Source: an uncultured Chloroflexota bacterium
GTDB lineage: Bacteria > Chloroflexota > Dehalococcoidia > CAUJGQ01
Assembly (NCBI GenBank): GCA_937879875.1
Contig: CALFMN010000006.1
Span: 1-40,785, forward strand
Reading direction: 5' to 3'
DNA length: 40,785 bases
In this document: piece by piece, positions 6,621 through 15,311 of the stretch
Numbering within the stretch: position 1 is the first letter of the stretch
How the letters are laid out: the number at the start of each line of letters is the position of its first letter
Translations under genes and position numbers: made by a program
The notes under the pieces: generated by a model
Databases searched by the model: none
What the model was told of the DNA's origin: nothing
Seen by the model: the letters and a program-made list of their open reading frames with translations, nothing else

Positions 6621-8921
6621 CTACTTGATGCGCAGCACGCGCTTGAACAGCCGGTTGCGCAGACGGATCCAGTTGCCGCTGAGCCGGGTCTGCTCGTCGC
6701 TCGTCAACGCCTGCCGGCCGTAGCGGAAACGCGCATAGGTCTCCGCAACGCCGCGCGGCTCGGCATCGAGGCTGGTGCGCCGCGTCAACTCGCCGGCGAA
6801 CTCGTTCGGCGTTTGGTCCGGCTTCGGCCGGAGCCGTGCCCAGCGGGCCAGGCGCAGCGTTTTCTCCCACGTCTTCGCCGGCGGGTCGAGGCCGCGCACT
6901 CCCCACTCCCAGGCCAACCGCAGGAAACCGCCGCAGATCAGCAGCAGGGCCGCGAGCGTAAGCGCGAGGTAGACGGGCAGCCAGTTGAATGGCTGCTTCA
7001 CCTTGAAGTTGCCCCCGAGGCCGCCCTCGCCTGGGATGTCCTCGGGGCCGAAGGGGCCGGCGAAGATCGGGGCGCCGAACTTGATGTCGGGCGACTCGTC
7101 GGCCTGGCTGCCGTTGTCGCTGCCGGTGAACGGACGCGAAACCAGCGGAGCGCCGCCAAACGGGCTGAACTCGACCCATCCGTATTCAGGGAAGTAGACC
7201 TCGGGCCAGGACTCCGCGTCCTTCTCGCGCACGATGTAGCGGTGCGTATTCAGGTCGAACTCCTGCACCGCGTAGCCCGTGGCCAGCCGCGCGGGCACAC
7301 CCACGGCCCGCAGCAGCACGACCATGGCCGAAGCCTGGTAGTCGGAGTAGCCCTTTTTTGTGTCGAAGAGGAAGACATCGACCGCGTCGCGGCCGGGCGG
7401 AACGATCGGAATGTCGTAGGTGTTCTGGAACTGGCGCAGGTAATCTTCGAGGGCACGGGCTTTGTCGTACGGGTCGCTCGCTCCGGCCGTCTGTTTGATT
7501 GCGAGGTCGCGGACCTCTTGCGGCAGCTCCGCCGGCAGCTGCAAATAGCGCTGCTTGATGTAGTCCGGGTAATCTGTGGTGGCGGCACGCAGTTTCTCTT
7601 CCGGCGCCACCGAAATGCTGCCCACCGTTGTATATTGGTCGCCGCGCTTCAGATCTTTCTTGGGGTGAATCGCGCGCACGTCGGCGACGGTACCGATGTT
7701 GACCACATCGGCGCGGCCGTCGATCGACGACTGCAGCGGTTGGCCGATGCTGAGCAGCAGCCCGTCGGGCGTGTCCACGATGATGTCGGCGGGCACGTCC
7801 TTGCGGTCTTTGTAGACATCCTTGTCGATCGGCGGCACGTCAACGGTGCCGACGCCGTTCGGGCCGATCGTGCCCGGCTCGCTGGCGCCGCGCTTCCAGC
7901 CGGCAGCCGTGTACTCGTCATAACGGGTAGCCACGAGGTTGCGGCCCTGGTTGGACTGATCGCCGAAGTCGACCTCCGCCACCACGCGGTCGCTCAGCGT
8001 AACTTTGCCCTGCAGCGGCAGCGTGGCGCCGAGGCTGTGCAACGGCACTTCGCGCTTGGCGTCGATGCTGTTGAACAGGCGGCTCCAGTCGGCGCTGGCG
8101 TTGTCCAGCGGGCTGGTGAGGCCGTTCCAAGCGCTGGCGAAGACGCGCGACTCGCCGGCCAGCGGCACCCACCAGGCCACGATCAGCAGGGCGATGCCGA
8201 TCCAGACCGTGATATTGAGCAGCGTCAGGCTGAGGAACTTCGGAAAGGCGATGCCCCGCCGCTCCCAGTCGCGCACGCGGTTGAGCATGTTGACGCGCAT
8301 CACGAGCAGCATGCCGCCGAAGAGGAAGACGACGAAGTCGGCGCTGAACTGGCCCGGCAGGTAGCTGATATTGGTCAGCAGCCCCATACCGCCGGGGATC
8401 AGCGCCAGCCAGGCGTTGCGCCAGCGGAAGATGGCCCAGGCCGAGAGATAGGCCGCGATCCAGGTCAGCGCCAGCACGATCGTGACGAAGGGCATGTTGT
8501 CGGTCGTGATGCCGCCCGTGCGGATCACGTCGATCCAGTCGCCGAAGCGGTGCCAGAAGTGCGAGAGGCCAGGTCCCAGCGAGGTTTCGCCCATGAAACT
8601 CAGGGCGAAGCCGATGACCACCGGCACGCCCGTGAGAATCGCCAGCAGGTGCAGGAACAGTTCGTTGATCTTGATCTTCGAGAAGCCGAACCCGGCGAGC
8701 AGCGCGAGGAAGCTGATCGTCACCAGCGAGGGCATGCCCTCGACCCAGTGCGCGGAGTCGATCGACCGCGCCACGCTGAGAAACGTGAGCGTGACGATGG
8801 CGAGCGTCAGCCACGACTCCCAGTTCGTGGCCCAGGCGGGCAGCCGCTCCCAGAGCGGCTTTGGCCGTTCCACGTCGGCCGGCTGATCGCGAAACCACTC
8901 GATCCAGTTCGCCTGACTCAT
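6621..8921 (-). CDS. TgpA-type transglutaminase-like membrane protein lacking the catalytic triad
   Basis: This is a 766-residue protein. I place the start at ATG 8921 (MSQANWIEW). It clears the end of the upstream gene by 64 bases, and longer versions would overlap that gene. About eight N-terminal membrane helices (residues ~30-280) precede an exported transglutaminase-like domain (~430-600). A further membrane helix (LALTLAALLLICGGFLRLAWEW) and a DUF4129-like cytoplasmic tail (TPNEFAGELTRR...VAETYARFRYG) follow. The fold signature is clear: YSDYQASAMVVLLRAVGVPARLATGY and WPEVYFPEYGWVEFSP. The catalytic Cys is Ser526 (codon TCC, 7344-7346), the His is Glu570 (GAG, 7212-7214) and the Asp is Ser586 (AGC, 7164-7166). 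It is therefore probably a binding or scaffold pseudoenzyme. It is the last gene of a moxR-DUF58 operon. Confidence 0.88.
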   Translation of the reverse strand: MSQANWIEWFRDQPADVERPKPLWERLPAWATNWESWLTLAIVTLTFLSVARSIDSAHWVEGMPSLVTISFLALLAGFGFSKIKINELFLHLLAILTGVPVVIGFALSFMGETSLGPGLSHFWHRFGDWIDVIRTGGITTDNMPFVTIVLALTWIAAYLSAWAIFRWRNAWLALIPGGMGLLTNISYLPGQFSADFVVFLFGGMLLVMRVNMLNRVRDWERRGIAFPKFLSLTLLNITVWIGIALLIVAWWVPLAGESRVFASAWNGLTSPLDNASADWSRLFNSIDAKREVPLHSLGATLPLQGKVTLSDRVVAEVDFGDQSNQGRNLVATRYDEYTAAGWKRGASEPGTIGPNGVGTVDVPPIDKDVYKDRKDVPADIIVDTPDGLLLSIGQPLQSSIDGRADVVNIGTVADVRAIHPKKDLKRGDQYTTVGSISVAPEEKLRAATTDYPDYIKQRYLQLPAELPQEVRDLAIKQTAGASDPYDKARALEDYLRQFQNTYDIPIVPPGRDAVDVFLFDTKKGYSDYQASAMVVLLRAVGVPARLATGYAVQEFDLNTHRYIVREKDAESWPEVYFPEYGWVEFSPFGGAPLVSRPFTGSDNGSQADESPDIKFGAPIFAGPFGPEDIPGEGGLGGNFKVKQPFNWLPVYLALTLAALLLICGGFLRLAWEWGVRGLDPPAKTWEKTLRLARWARLRPKPDQTPNEFAGELTRRTSLDAEPRGVAETYARFRYGRQALTSDEQTRLSGNWIRLRNRLFKRVLRIK

Positions 8922-8985
8922 GGTGCTGCTCGCCTCTGCATCGCCACACGGCGGCGGTGGACCGCCTGCCGGGCCATGCGCGAAC

Positions 8986-10233
8986 TCACGATACGCTCGG
9001 CGTATGCACCGACTCGTCGCCGCTCGGCGCCAGCGAAGACGAGAGGTTGTCACCGCGTTTCACCAGGTAGGTCCAGATATCCGCCGCGGCCAGGTCGCCG
9101 ACGACCAGCAGCGGATTGGTTGATGCGCCGAAGGTGCTCGCTTCGAGCAGCGCCACCGCGACCTTGACGCCGCGTCCAGTAAGCTGCAGCAGGCTCAGCA
9201 CCCAGGCTTCGTCGACCGAGGGCGTGATCGCGACCAGGGTTGTGTGCCGGCCGAAGCGCTTGCCCTCAACGTTGAGCAAAGCGCCGATCGGCACGTCGCC
9301 CACCGCGCGGGCCACGGCCAGCGCCTCAAGAATGTGCGTGAGCTGCTGGCCGCCGCGCTCGACCTCGATGATCTCCAACCGCTCGCCGTAGAGCATCAGC
9401 CCGACGTTGCGGTTCTGGTTGAGGAAATGGCGTGCGACCGAGGCCGCGACTTTAACGCCGTACTCCTCGGTGCTCTCGTCGCTGCTGCCGGCCTGCACGC
9501 GGCCCTGCATATCGAGCACGATCCAGATATCGCTGGCCGGATCGAGCTCGAAAACTTTGACCATCAGCTTGCCGGCGCGGGCGGTGCTGCGCCAGTGGAT
9601 GCGGTTGAAACTGTCGCCGGGCACGTAGTCGCGCACGCCCGAGGCGTTCGGTGTGACGTAGTGCGTGCGCTTGCGGAAACGGCCTTCGCCCGGCAGATTC
9701 GCCGGCGGCACGGTGAAGTGCGGCAGGTCGTAGTAGGGGGGATAGACGATGATCGACGACTGCCGGCCGTAGCGGCGACTGACGCGGAAGAGGCCGAACG
9801 GGTCGCCGCTGGTGATCGTCAACGGGCCGACCGTGAAGACGCCGCGGCGCGTGAGCTGCGCCTGGGTGCGCCACGAGCGACGCTGCCGCCCGCCGAGCGT
9901 GATCACGCGGCCGGCGCGGTGGCCGGGCAGTGTGCTGGGGTCATCAACTTCGAGCCAGACCTTGGGGAACAGCCCCTTGTTGCGCACCGTGATACGCTCG
10001 TCCGTCATTTGGCCGACCTGTGCGCGATCGATCAGCCGCTCGACCGAGACTTCGAGCTGGCTGAGGTTGATGCGCGCCCACAAGTAGCAGAGCGGCACCG
10101 CGGCGAGCAGCACGTACGCGAGGCGGAACAGCAGCCAGAAGCCCGTCGCCAGCGCGAAGCCGATGCAGATGACGAGCAACAGGGCGATGATCGGCACGGA
10201 GCGCTGGACGTGAAAGTGGCGAAAGCCGTGCAT
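8986..10233 (-). CDS. DUF58 domain protein
   Basis: This is a 415-residue protein. Two adjacent N-terminal membrane helices (~residues 13-50: SVPIIALLLVICIGFALATGF and LLFRLAYVLLAAVPLCYLW) are followed by a beta-rich region (SVERLIDRAQVGQMTDERITVRNKG) and then the DUF58 core. Its signature is DYVPGDSFNRIHWRSTARAGKLMVKVFE, after which a VWA-like fold continues (DIWIVLDMQGR). DUF58 proteins are encoded next to MoxR ATPases and transglutaminase-like proteins, exactly as here, and are taken to be MoxR partners or clients. The biochemical role is unknown. The start is ATG 10233. The gene sits 49 bases after moxR and 64 bases before the transglutaminase-like gene, so the three are likely cotranscribed. 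Confidence 0.88.
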   Translation of the reverse strand: MHGFRHFHVQRSVPIIALLLVICIGFALATGFWLLFRLAYVLLAAVPLCYLWARINLSQLEVSVERLIDRAQVGQMTDERITVRNKGLFPKVWLEVDDPSTLPGHRAGRVITLGGRQRRSWRTQAQLTRRGVFTVGPLTITSGDPFGLFRVSRRYGRQSSIIVYPPYYDLPHFTVPPANLPGEGRFRKRTHYVTPNASGVRDYVPGDSFNRIHWRSTARAGKLMVKVFELDPASDIWIVLDMQGRVQAGSSDESTEEYGVKVAASVARHFLNQNRNVGLMLYGERLEIIEVERGGQQLTHILEALAVARAVGDVPIGALLNVEGKRFGRHTTLVAITPSVDEAWVLSLLQLTGRGVKVAVALLEASTFGASTNPLLVVGDLAAADIWTYLVKRGDNLSSSLAPSGDESVHTPSVS

Positions 10234-10282
10234 GCTTGCCCCCGCGGACCGGCGGGCGCCGCGCCCGCTGCCGTGCAGCCGT

Positions 10283-11251
10283 CTAGCTGGCGGAGAAGGC
10301 GCCGCCGCGCGCCCGCGCGCCGGGCACCGGCACGCGGCTGAGGCAGTCGCTCACCACGCTGGCCGCGCTGATGTTCTTCACCCGCGCCGACGGGCTGACG
10401 ATGATGCGGTGCCCAAGCGTCGCATAGGCGAGCGCCTTCACGTCGTCCGGGATCACAAACTCACGCCCGGTGAGCAGGGCGAAGGCCTGCGTCGTGCGGT
10501 AGAGCGCCAGCGAGCCGCGCGGCGAGGCGCCGAGATAGACCGCTTCGTGCTTGCGCGTCGCCTCGACGATCTCGACGATGTACTGCTTGATCAGCGGATC
10601 GACGTAGATCGCCTTCACCGCGTTTTGCAGCCGCAACACCTCGCTTGCGTCCGTCACCTGCGGCAGATCCTCGACCGGATGCACCATCTGCTGCCGGTCC
10701 ATGATCACGATTTCGTCCATCTTGCTGGGATAGCCCAGATGCACGCGCAGCATGAAGCGGTCGAGCTGCGCCTCGGGCAATGGAAAGGTGCCCTCGTACT
10801 CGATCGGGTTCTGCGTGGCCAGCACGATGAATGGCGACGGAACTTTACGGCTGATGCCGTCCACCGTGACTTGCCGCTCTTCCATCGCTTCGAGCAGGGC
10901 GGACTGCGTCTTGGGCGTGGCGCGGTTGATTTCGTCCGCGAGCACCACCTGCGCCATGATCGGCCCGGCGCGGAACTCAAAATCGTCGGTCTTATTGTTG
11001 TAGATCGAAACGCCGGTCACGTCGGTCGGCAGCAGGTCAGGCGTAAACTGGATGCGCTTGAAGACGCAGCCGGTGGAGCGGGCGATGCTGCGCGCGAGCA
11101 TCGTTTTGCCCACACCCGGCACGTCTTCGATCAGCACATGCCCCTGGCAGAGCAGCGCCGTCAGCGTCAGGCGCAGCTCATCCGTCTTGCCGACGATGAC
11201 CTTTTCGACGTTGCCGATGATGCCCTCGGCGATCGAGCGCGGGTCTTCCAC
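10283..11251 (-). CDS. MoxR-family AAA+ ATPase
   Basis: This 322-residue ATPase is thought to act as a chaperone or remodelling factor for VWA-type proteins. I chose GTG 11251 (reads MEDPRSIAEGI) because GGAGG lies 9 bases upstream and the length then fits the family. Visible motifs are Walker A EDVPGVGKT (~42-50), Walker B VVLADEINRA, the MoxR signature ATQNPIEYEGTFPLPEAQLDRF, and the C-terminal lid with SPRGSLALYR. It is the first gene of the operon with DUF58 and the transglutaminase-like protein. It could also serve the VWA proteins encoded at 1-4 kb, since no other moxR is visible in the window. Confidence 0.92.
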   Translation of the reverse strand: MEDPRSIAEGIIGNVEKVIVGKTDELRLTLTALLCQGHVLIEDVPGVGKTMLARSIARSTGCVFKRIQFTPDLLPTDVTGVSIYNNKTDDFEFRAGPIMAQVVLADEINRATPKTQSALLEAMEERQVTVDGISRKVPSPFIVLATQNPIEYEGTFPLPEAQLDRFMLRVHLGYPSKMDEIVIMDRQQMVHPVEDLPQVTDASEVLRLQNAVKAIYVDPLIKQYIVEIVEATRKHEAVYLGASPRGSLALYRTTQAFALLTGREFVIPDDVKALAYATLGHRIIVSPSARVKNISAASVVSDCLSRVPVPGARARGGAFSAS

Positions 11252-11363
11252 CGCCTCTACCCTCCACACACCACTGGAGCCTGCGCGGTCCGCCCGAGGA
11301 GCCACGCGAGCAGACGCTGTACACGGAATCTGCGCCACACGGCGCCTGCACGAGCTTGCAGGG

Positions 11364-11369
11364 AGTATA
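11364..11369 (-). promoter_or_regulatory. Extended -10 promoter of the moxR operon
   Basis: The minus strand reads TGCTATACT, an extended -10 with no good -35. The predicted RNA start near 11357 gives a ~105-base leader before GTG 11251. Inverted repeats at 11377-11408 cover the -35 region. Confidence 0.6.
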
Positions 11370-11376
11370 GCAGACG

Positions 11377-11408
11377 ACGTAACGCCTTACGATAACGCGT
11401 CGTTACGT
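11377..11408. promoter_or_regulatory. Nested inverted repeats, candidate operator
   Basis: ACGTAACG (11377-11384) pairs exactly with CGTTACGT (11401-11408). Inside and overlapping lie GTAA-CGCC-TTAC (11379-11390) and TAACG-CGT-CGTTA (11393-11405). They sit just upstream of the moxR -10 box, where a repressor or activator would act. The regulator is unknown. Confidence 0.5.
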
Positions 11409-11462
11409 TTGGCCGGACGCGCTCGCGCAGAGAGGGCGTTGCTCAGGCGCCGCTCGCCGCCT

Positions 11463-11492
11463 TTGAGCCATCGTAACAACTACGTGTAGACT
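11463..11492 (+). promoter_or_regulatory. Candidate promoter of the M23 peptidase gene
   Basis: TTGAGC (11463-11468) and TAGACT (11487-11492) are separated by 18 bases. The RNA would start near 11499, about 26 bases before the TTG start codon. Confidence 0.4.
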
Positions 11493-11524
11493 GGCGGAGC
11501 CAGATCTCTGCCGAGTGGGCATTC

Positions 11525-12490
11525 TTGACACTTTCGCTTGACCCTCGCTCCACCGTCAGCCGGCGCGGCTTCCTTTTCGGCCTCGGATCGGTTGGCGTGC
11601 TCGCCGGGACGGCGTTCGCGGGGCGGCTTGCCCTGACCGCGCGCGGCACCAATGCGGCCGTGGTGATGCAGCCCGACCAGGCGGCGCCGTTCACTTTCCT
11701 CTCAACGGGCAGCGTGGCGCAGGCCGGCGCCTTCTCGCTGCACCTGCACTCGTACTACGCCGACAGCGCCATCGCCACGTTCAACGGCTGGCAGTTTCCC
11801 CTGGTGGCCGACGGGGCGTACCTCGTAGCGATCATCGGCGCGGGCCAGCCGGTCGACAGTGAGATCGAGCTGGATCCCGGCAGCTACAGCGTGCATGTGG
11901 ACGCGAGTTCCTCAGGCCTCGGCCAGTACGGCTACGACCTGCCGATGACCGTCACGCCCACCGCGTTCCCGGTGGACGCCATCGATCTGCCGCCCTCTCT
12001 CAATAACCTGCTCGCCCCCGACGTCGTGGCGCAGGAACTGGCGCAGCTGCGCGAGACGTACGGGCCGGCGAGCACGCCGCCGCTCTGGCACGGCCTGCTG
12101 ATACAGCCGATTCAGGGCGAAATCACGACCCAGTTCGGCCAGGCCCGCTCGTACAACGGCGGTCCGGTCACGGGGCACCACTCCGGCGTGGATATCGCCG
12201 CGCCGCTGGCCACGCCGGTGCCGGTGGCCGCGCCGGGCCAGGTCGCCTTCGCCGGTCCGCTGGCCGAACGCGGCAACTTCGTCGCCGTCGGCCATGGCCT
12301 GGGCATGTATACCGGCTACGCGCACCTTTCGGCGATCAAGGTCAACCTCGGCGATGCCGTAAACACCGGCGACATCATCGGCCTCGTCGGCACGACCGGC
12401 CTCTCGACCGGACCCCATCTGCACTGGGAGTGCGCCGTCAGCGGCATCCATGTCGATGCGCTGCGCTGGACCCGTGAGGTGCTGCCCTAG
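11525..12490 (+). CDS. Tat-exported M23 family metallopeptidase
   Basis: This is a 321-residue protein. The N-terminus carries a twin-arginine signal, SRRGFLF, followed by a hydrophobic stretch, so folded export is likely. Residues ~60-165 form a beta-rich region of unknown role. The C-terminal LytM/M23 domain has the zinc-site motifs HHSGVDIAAP (H-x3-D) and GPHLHWE (H-x-H), plus GNFVAVGHGLGMYTGYAHL. Such enzymes cleave peptidoglycan cross-bridges or act in wall remodelling. TTG 11525 is the only start-like codon before the signal peptide in an open frame that begins after a stop at 11474; its ribosome site is weak. The 3' end overlaps the convergent CoA-transferase gene by 4 bases. Confidence 0.87.
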   Translation: MTLSLDPRSTVSRRGFLFGLGSVGVLAGTAFAGRLALTARGTNAAVVMQPDQAAPFTFLSTGSVAQAGAFSLHLHSYYADSAIATFNGWQFPLVADGAYLVAIIGAGQPVDSEIELDPGSYSVHVDASSSGLGQYGYDLPMTVTPTAFPVDAIDLPPSLNNLLAPDVVAQELAQLRETYGPASTPPLWHGLLIQPIQGEITTQFGQARSYNGGPVTGHHSGVDIAAPLATPVPVAAPGQVAFAGPLAERGNFVAVGHGLGMYTGYAHLSAIKVNLGDAVNTGDIIGLVGTTGLSTGPHLHWECAVSGIHVDALRWTREVLP

Positions 12491-13734
12491 CGGACGGCCC
12501 GCGCCTGCGGCGCCTCGGCGCGCCATTCGCTCGCGTGCAAACCGAGCAGATCGCCCAGCACGGCGGCGGTGTGCTGGCCCGGCGCCGGGGCAGGGCCGCG
12601 CCGCTCCCAGCGTGCGGCACTCATACGCACGGGCGGGCCGGGAACCCGTGGCCGGTCGCCCGTTACGGCCTCGATCTCGCGCCAGGCTCCGCGTGCAGCG
12701 AGTTGGGGATCTGCGGCCAGGTCGTGCAGCGTCTGCATCGGCGCCAGCATCACGCCGCGCGGCAAGGCCCAGTCAAACAATTCGCGGCGTGTTTTCGCGG
12801 CGAAGAAAGCGGAAAACGCCGCAACCAGACGCTGGCGTTGCTCGGCGCCGGCGCTGATCAGATCGAAGCTCTCCCAGTCGATCACGTGCAGCTCGTGCGG
12901 CGCCATGCCGTGCTCGTCCATCCAGGCGACGAGCTGGCGCATGCGGCTGCCGCCGATATGACCGGTCTGGAAGAGCCAGATCACGTGTCCATCGCGGGCA
13001 GTCCAGATCGTCGGCAGCCGCAGCACGCCGCCCATATCGCGGCTGGCGCCCTGGCGCTTCAGGTTGACGCCCAGCAGATCCCAGAACTGGTAGGTATGCG
13101 TCAGCATCCACGCACCTGTGTCGCGCAGCGCCTGATCGACGTGGGCGCCGCTGCCGGTGCGCCGCCGTTGGCGCAAAGCCAGCAGCGTGGCGGCAAAGGC
13201 ATGCATGCTGCCGTGAAACCAGCTCTGGTATGGCGCCGAAACCTTGATCGGCGGGCCGTCAGCCGGTCCCGTCATGTTCAGGTAGCCGCTCATGGCGAGC
13301 TGCACGAGGTCCGAGCCGCGCCGGCCGGCGTACGGTCCGGTTTGTCCGAACGGCGAGATCGACGTGAGTACAAGGCCGGGATTCTCATCACGCAGCCGAT
13401 CAAAGCCAAGCCCGAGTGCCTGTAGCCAGCCGGGGGGCGAGGCATCGATCAGCACGTCGGCGACGCGGACCAGCCGCAGCAGCCGCTCGCGCCCCGCTTC
13501 GGTCTCAAGCTCCAGCACCACGCTGCGCTTGCCGGCGGCGTAGGCGGTCCAGTAGAGGCTGCGGCCCGAGCGATCGAACGGCGGCAGCGAGCGGGCCGGG
13601 TCGCCCGCCGCGGGCTCGATCTTGATCACCTCGGCGCCGAGGTCGGCGAAGCTGCGGCCGCAGAGCGCCGGCTCAGCGCCGGGCAACTCCAGCACGCGAC
13701 AGCGGCCAAGCGGGCGGTCGTCTCCGTTTGCCAT
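12487..13734 (-). CDS. Class III CoA-transferase (CaiB/BaiF family)
   Basis: This is a 415-residue cytoplasmic enzyme. Members move CoA between carboxylic acids through an aspartyl-CoA intermediate. The N-terminal signature RVLELPGAEPALCGRSFADLGAEVIKIEP, the IDASPPGWLQALGLGFDRL segment and SISPFGQTGPYAGRRGSDL are typical. By alignment with formyl-CoA transferase the catalytic Asp is D205 (HVDQALRDTG). The usual xNFRPG after the first domain is replaced by ASPPGW, so the substrate cannot be named. No acyl-CoA dehydrogenase, hydratase or dicarboxylate gene is adjacent. The start is ATG 13734. Confidence 0.85.
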   Translation of the reverse strand: MANGDDRPLGRCRVLELPGAEPALCGRSFADLGAEVIKIEPAAGDPARSLPPFDRSGRSLYWTAYAAGKRSVVLELETEAGRERLLRLVRVADVLIDASPPGWLQALGLGFDRLRDENPGLVLTSISPFGQTGPYAGRRGSDLVQLAMSGYLNMTGPADGPPIKVSAPYQSWFHGSMHAFAATLLALRQRRRTGSGAHVDQALRDTGAWMLTHTYQFWDLLGVNLKRQGASRDMGGVLRLPTIWTARDGHVIWLFQTGHIGGSRMRQLVAWMDEHGMAPHELHVIDWESFDLISAGAEQRQRLVAAFSAFFAAKTRRELFDWALPRGVMLAPMQTLHDLAADPQLAARGAWREIEAVTGDRPRVPGPPVRMSAARWERRGPAPAPGQHTAAVLGDLLGLHASEWRAEAPQARAVR

Positions 13735-13922
13735 GCCCTTCCTCGTGCACGATCCGCGGCGATGCTCGCGTCCCGGCGATCTCGAAGCATTCCCCGCGCC
13801 ACCCCCATTGATACCACTCCTGCTGCCGGCGCACGACCGGCGAGGCGCCAGTCCGCCGTGCGATGATAACCGCGGCGGTACGCAAGCCCGGCGCTCGGCC
13901 GGGCGTTCCGCGGAGCAGTGTG

Positions 13923-14507
13923 ATGACCGTCGAGATCGTCTTCGAAACCCACGCGATCACCACCGACAACGAAGCCGGCATCGCCACCGGCTGGCTGCCG
14001 GGCCGCCTCTCGGAACGGGGCTGCGGCCTCGCTCGCGAGCTTGGCGAGCGCCGCCGCGCGGACGGCTTCGCCGTCGTCTTCGTCTCGGATCTGGAGCGAG
14101 CGCTGGAGACGGCGCGGATCGCCTTCGCCGGAGCCGCGACCACCATCCGGCAGGATGCGCGGCTGCGCGAATGCAACTACGGCGAATTGAACGGTATGCC
14201 CACCTGGCGGTTGGCGGCCGAACGCCGGCGTCGTATCGATGAGCCGTTCCCCGGCGGGCAGAGCTATCGGGACGTTGTCGCGGCGACGGCAGACTTCCTA
14301 CGCGATCTCGCCTCCGACTGGGATGGCAAGCGGGTGCTCGTCATCTCGCATTCCGCCAACCGCTGGGCGCTGGAGTGTCTGCTGCAGGGCCGCGCTCTGG
14401 AAGATCTCGTGGATGCTCCCTTCGCCTGGCAGGAAGGCTGGCGCTTCTCGCTCCCATCCGGCTGGAGCGGCCGCGTTTCGGCCGCGCCGGCTCAGCAGTC
14501 GCGGTGA
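13923..14507 (+). CDS. Histidine phosphatase superfamily protein with variant RHG motif
   Basis: This is a 194-residue protein. ATG 13923 is chosen for the GGAG 7 bases upstream and for the protein-like start MTVEIVFETHA. The branch-1 histidine phosphatase fold is recognisable: a first catalytic His in THAITTDNEAGIATGWLPGRLSERG, then VSDLERALETA, the Glu in LRECNYGELNG, and the second His in VLVISHSANRWALE. The usual first motif RHG is THA, so the phosphate-binding Arg is missing there. Phosphatase or mutase activity on an unknown substrate is an inference. The 3' end overlaps the convergent LysM gene by 16 bases. Confidence 0.75.
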   Translation: MTVEIVFETHAITTDNEAGIATGWLPGRLSERGCGLARELGERRRADGFAVVFVSDLERALETARIAFAGAATTIRQDARLRECNYGELNGMPTWRLAAERRRRIDEPFPGGQSYRDVVAATADFLRDLASDWDGKRVLVISHSANRWALECLLQGRALEDLVDAPFAWQEGWRFSLPSGWSGRVSAAPAQQSR

Positions 14508-15238
14508 CCCGTGCCCGACGGGATCTTGAGCAGTTGATTGATGGAGAGCCGCGCGATCTGGTCCTTTGTCATGTTGTTGGCCTGAGCCAGCTCCGCGACG
14601 GAGATATCGTGGGCGCGGGCGATCGAGCAGGCGGTATCTCCGGAGCGCACCGTGTACTCGCTGCCGGAGCCGCCGGGCGTACCGCTGGCGGCTGCCGTGG
14701 CGCCGGGCGTCGCGGCGCCGGCGTGTGGCGTGCCGCCGCCGGAAGGCGCCCCGCCCGTGGGAGGGATCGCGATCGGCCCGCTCGCCGATGTCGGCGCCGG
14801 GCCGACGGGCGAGAGCGGAGGTGTGCCGCTCGCCGCCGGCGTACCCGCTGGAACCGGTGTCTGGCCAGGACGCGGCACGCGCAGTTGCTGGCCCACCTGA
14901 ATGCGAGCCGGGTCCGTAATGCCGTTTGCCTGCGCGAGATCGGTAACGGAGACGCCCAGTTGCGCGGCGATCGCGCCGAGCGTATCGCCAGCCTTCACCA
15001 CATAGGTATCGGGCGCGGGGCCGTTGGCGCCGGCGCCGCCCGTCGCACTGCTCGCGGCGATGGGAGAGGGCAGTGCCGCCGGCAGCGTCGCCGTGGGCGC
15101 GTTCTGCGGCTGGCTCAGGGTCTTTGAGTTAGAGCCATTCTTCGGCGGGCCACTGGACCCGCACGCCAGCGCCAGCACGAGGCCGGCGCACAGCACGAGG
15201 AGCAGCGTGATGGATCGTAGAACCGCGCGCTGGCGCAT
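14492..15238 (-). CDS. Lipoprotein with two LysM domains
   Basis: This is a 248-residue protein. The signal peptide ends in LALAC (Cys26), a likely lipobox, so it is probably anchored on the outer face of the membrane. LysM domain 1 (~78-121) reads TYVVKAGDTLGAIAAQLGV...QVGQQLRVP. LysM domain 2 (~194-240) reads EYTVRSGDTACSIARAHDISVAELAQANNM. Pro/Ala/Thr/Gly-rich linkers separate them. LysM modules bind peptidoglycan or GlcNAc polymers. No catalytic domain is present, so a wall-binding or scaffolding role is the inference. GAGG lies 5 bases before ATG 15238. Confidence 0.87.
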   Translation of the reverse strand: MRQRAVLRSITLLLVLCAGLVLALACGSSGPPKNGSNSKTLSQPQNAPTATLPAALPSPIAASSATGGAGANGPAPDTYVVKAGDTLGAIAAQLGVSVTDLAQANGITDPARIQVGQQLRVPRPGQTPVPAGTPAASGTPPLSPVGPAPTSASGPIAIPPTGGAPSGGGTPHAGAATPGATAAASGTPGGSGSEYTVRSGDTACSIARAHDISVAELAQANNMTKDQIARLSINQLLKIPSGTGHRDC

Positions 15239-15311
15239 CGGTGCCTCGCTGCCGTCGTTGATGATCGCCGGATGGCCGGGAAAGCCGCTTTGCCCTCACG
15301 GGCCGCGCCGA

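Noticed and set aside
5607..9167. A 1186-codon open frame on the plus strand
   Set aside because: It lies opposite well-supported minus-strand genes; long antisense frames are common at this GC content and the translation is Arg/Ala/Gln-rich with no domain.
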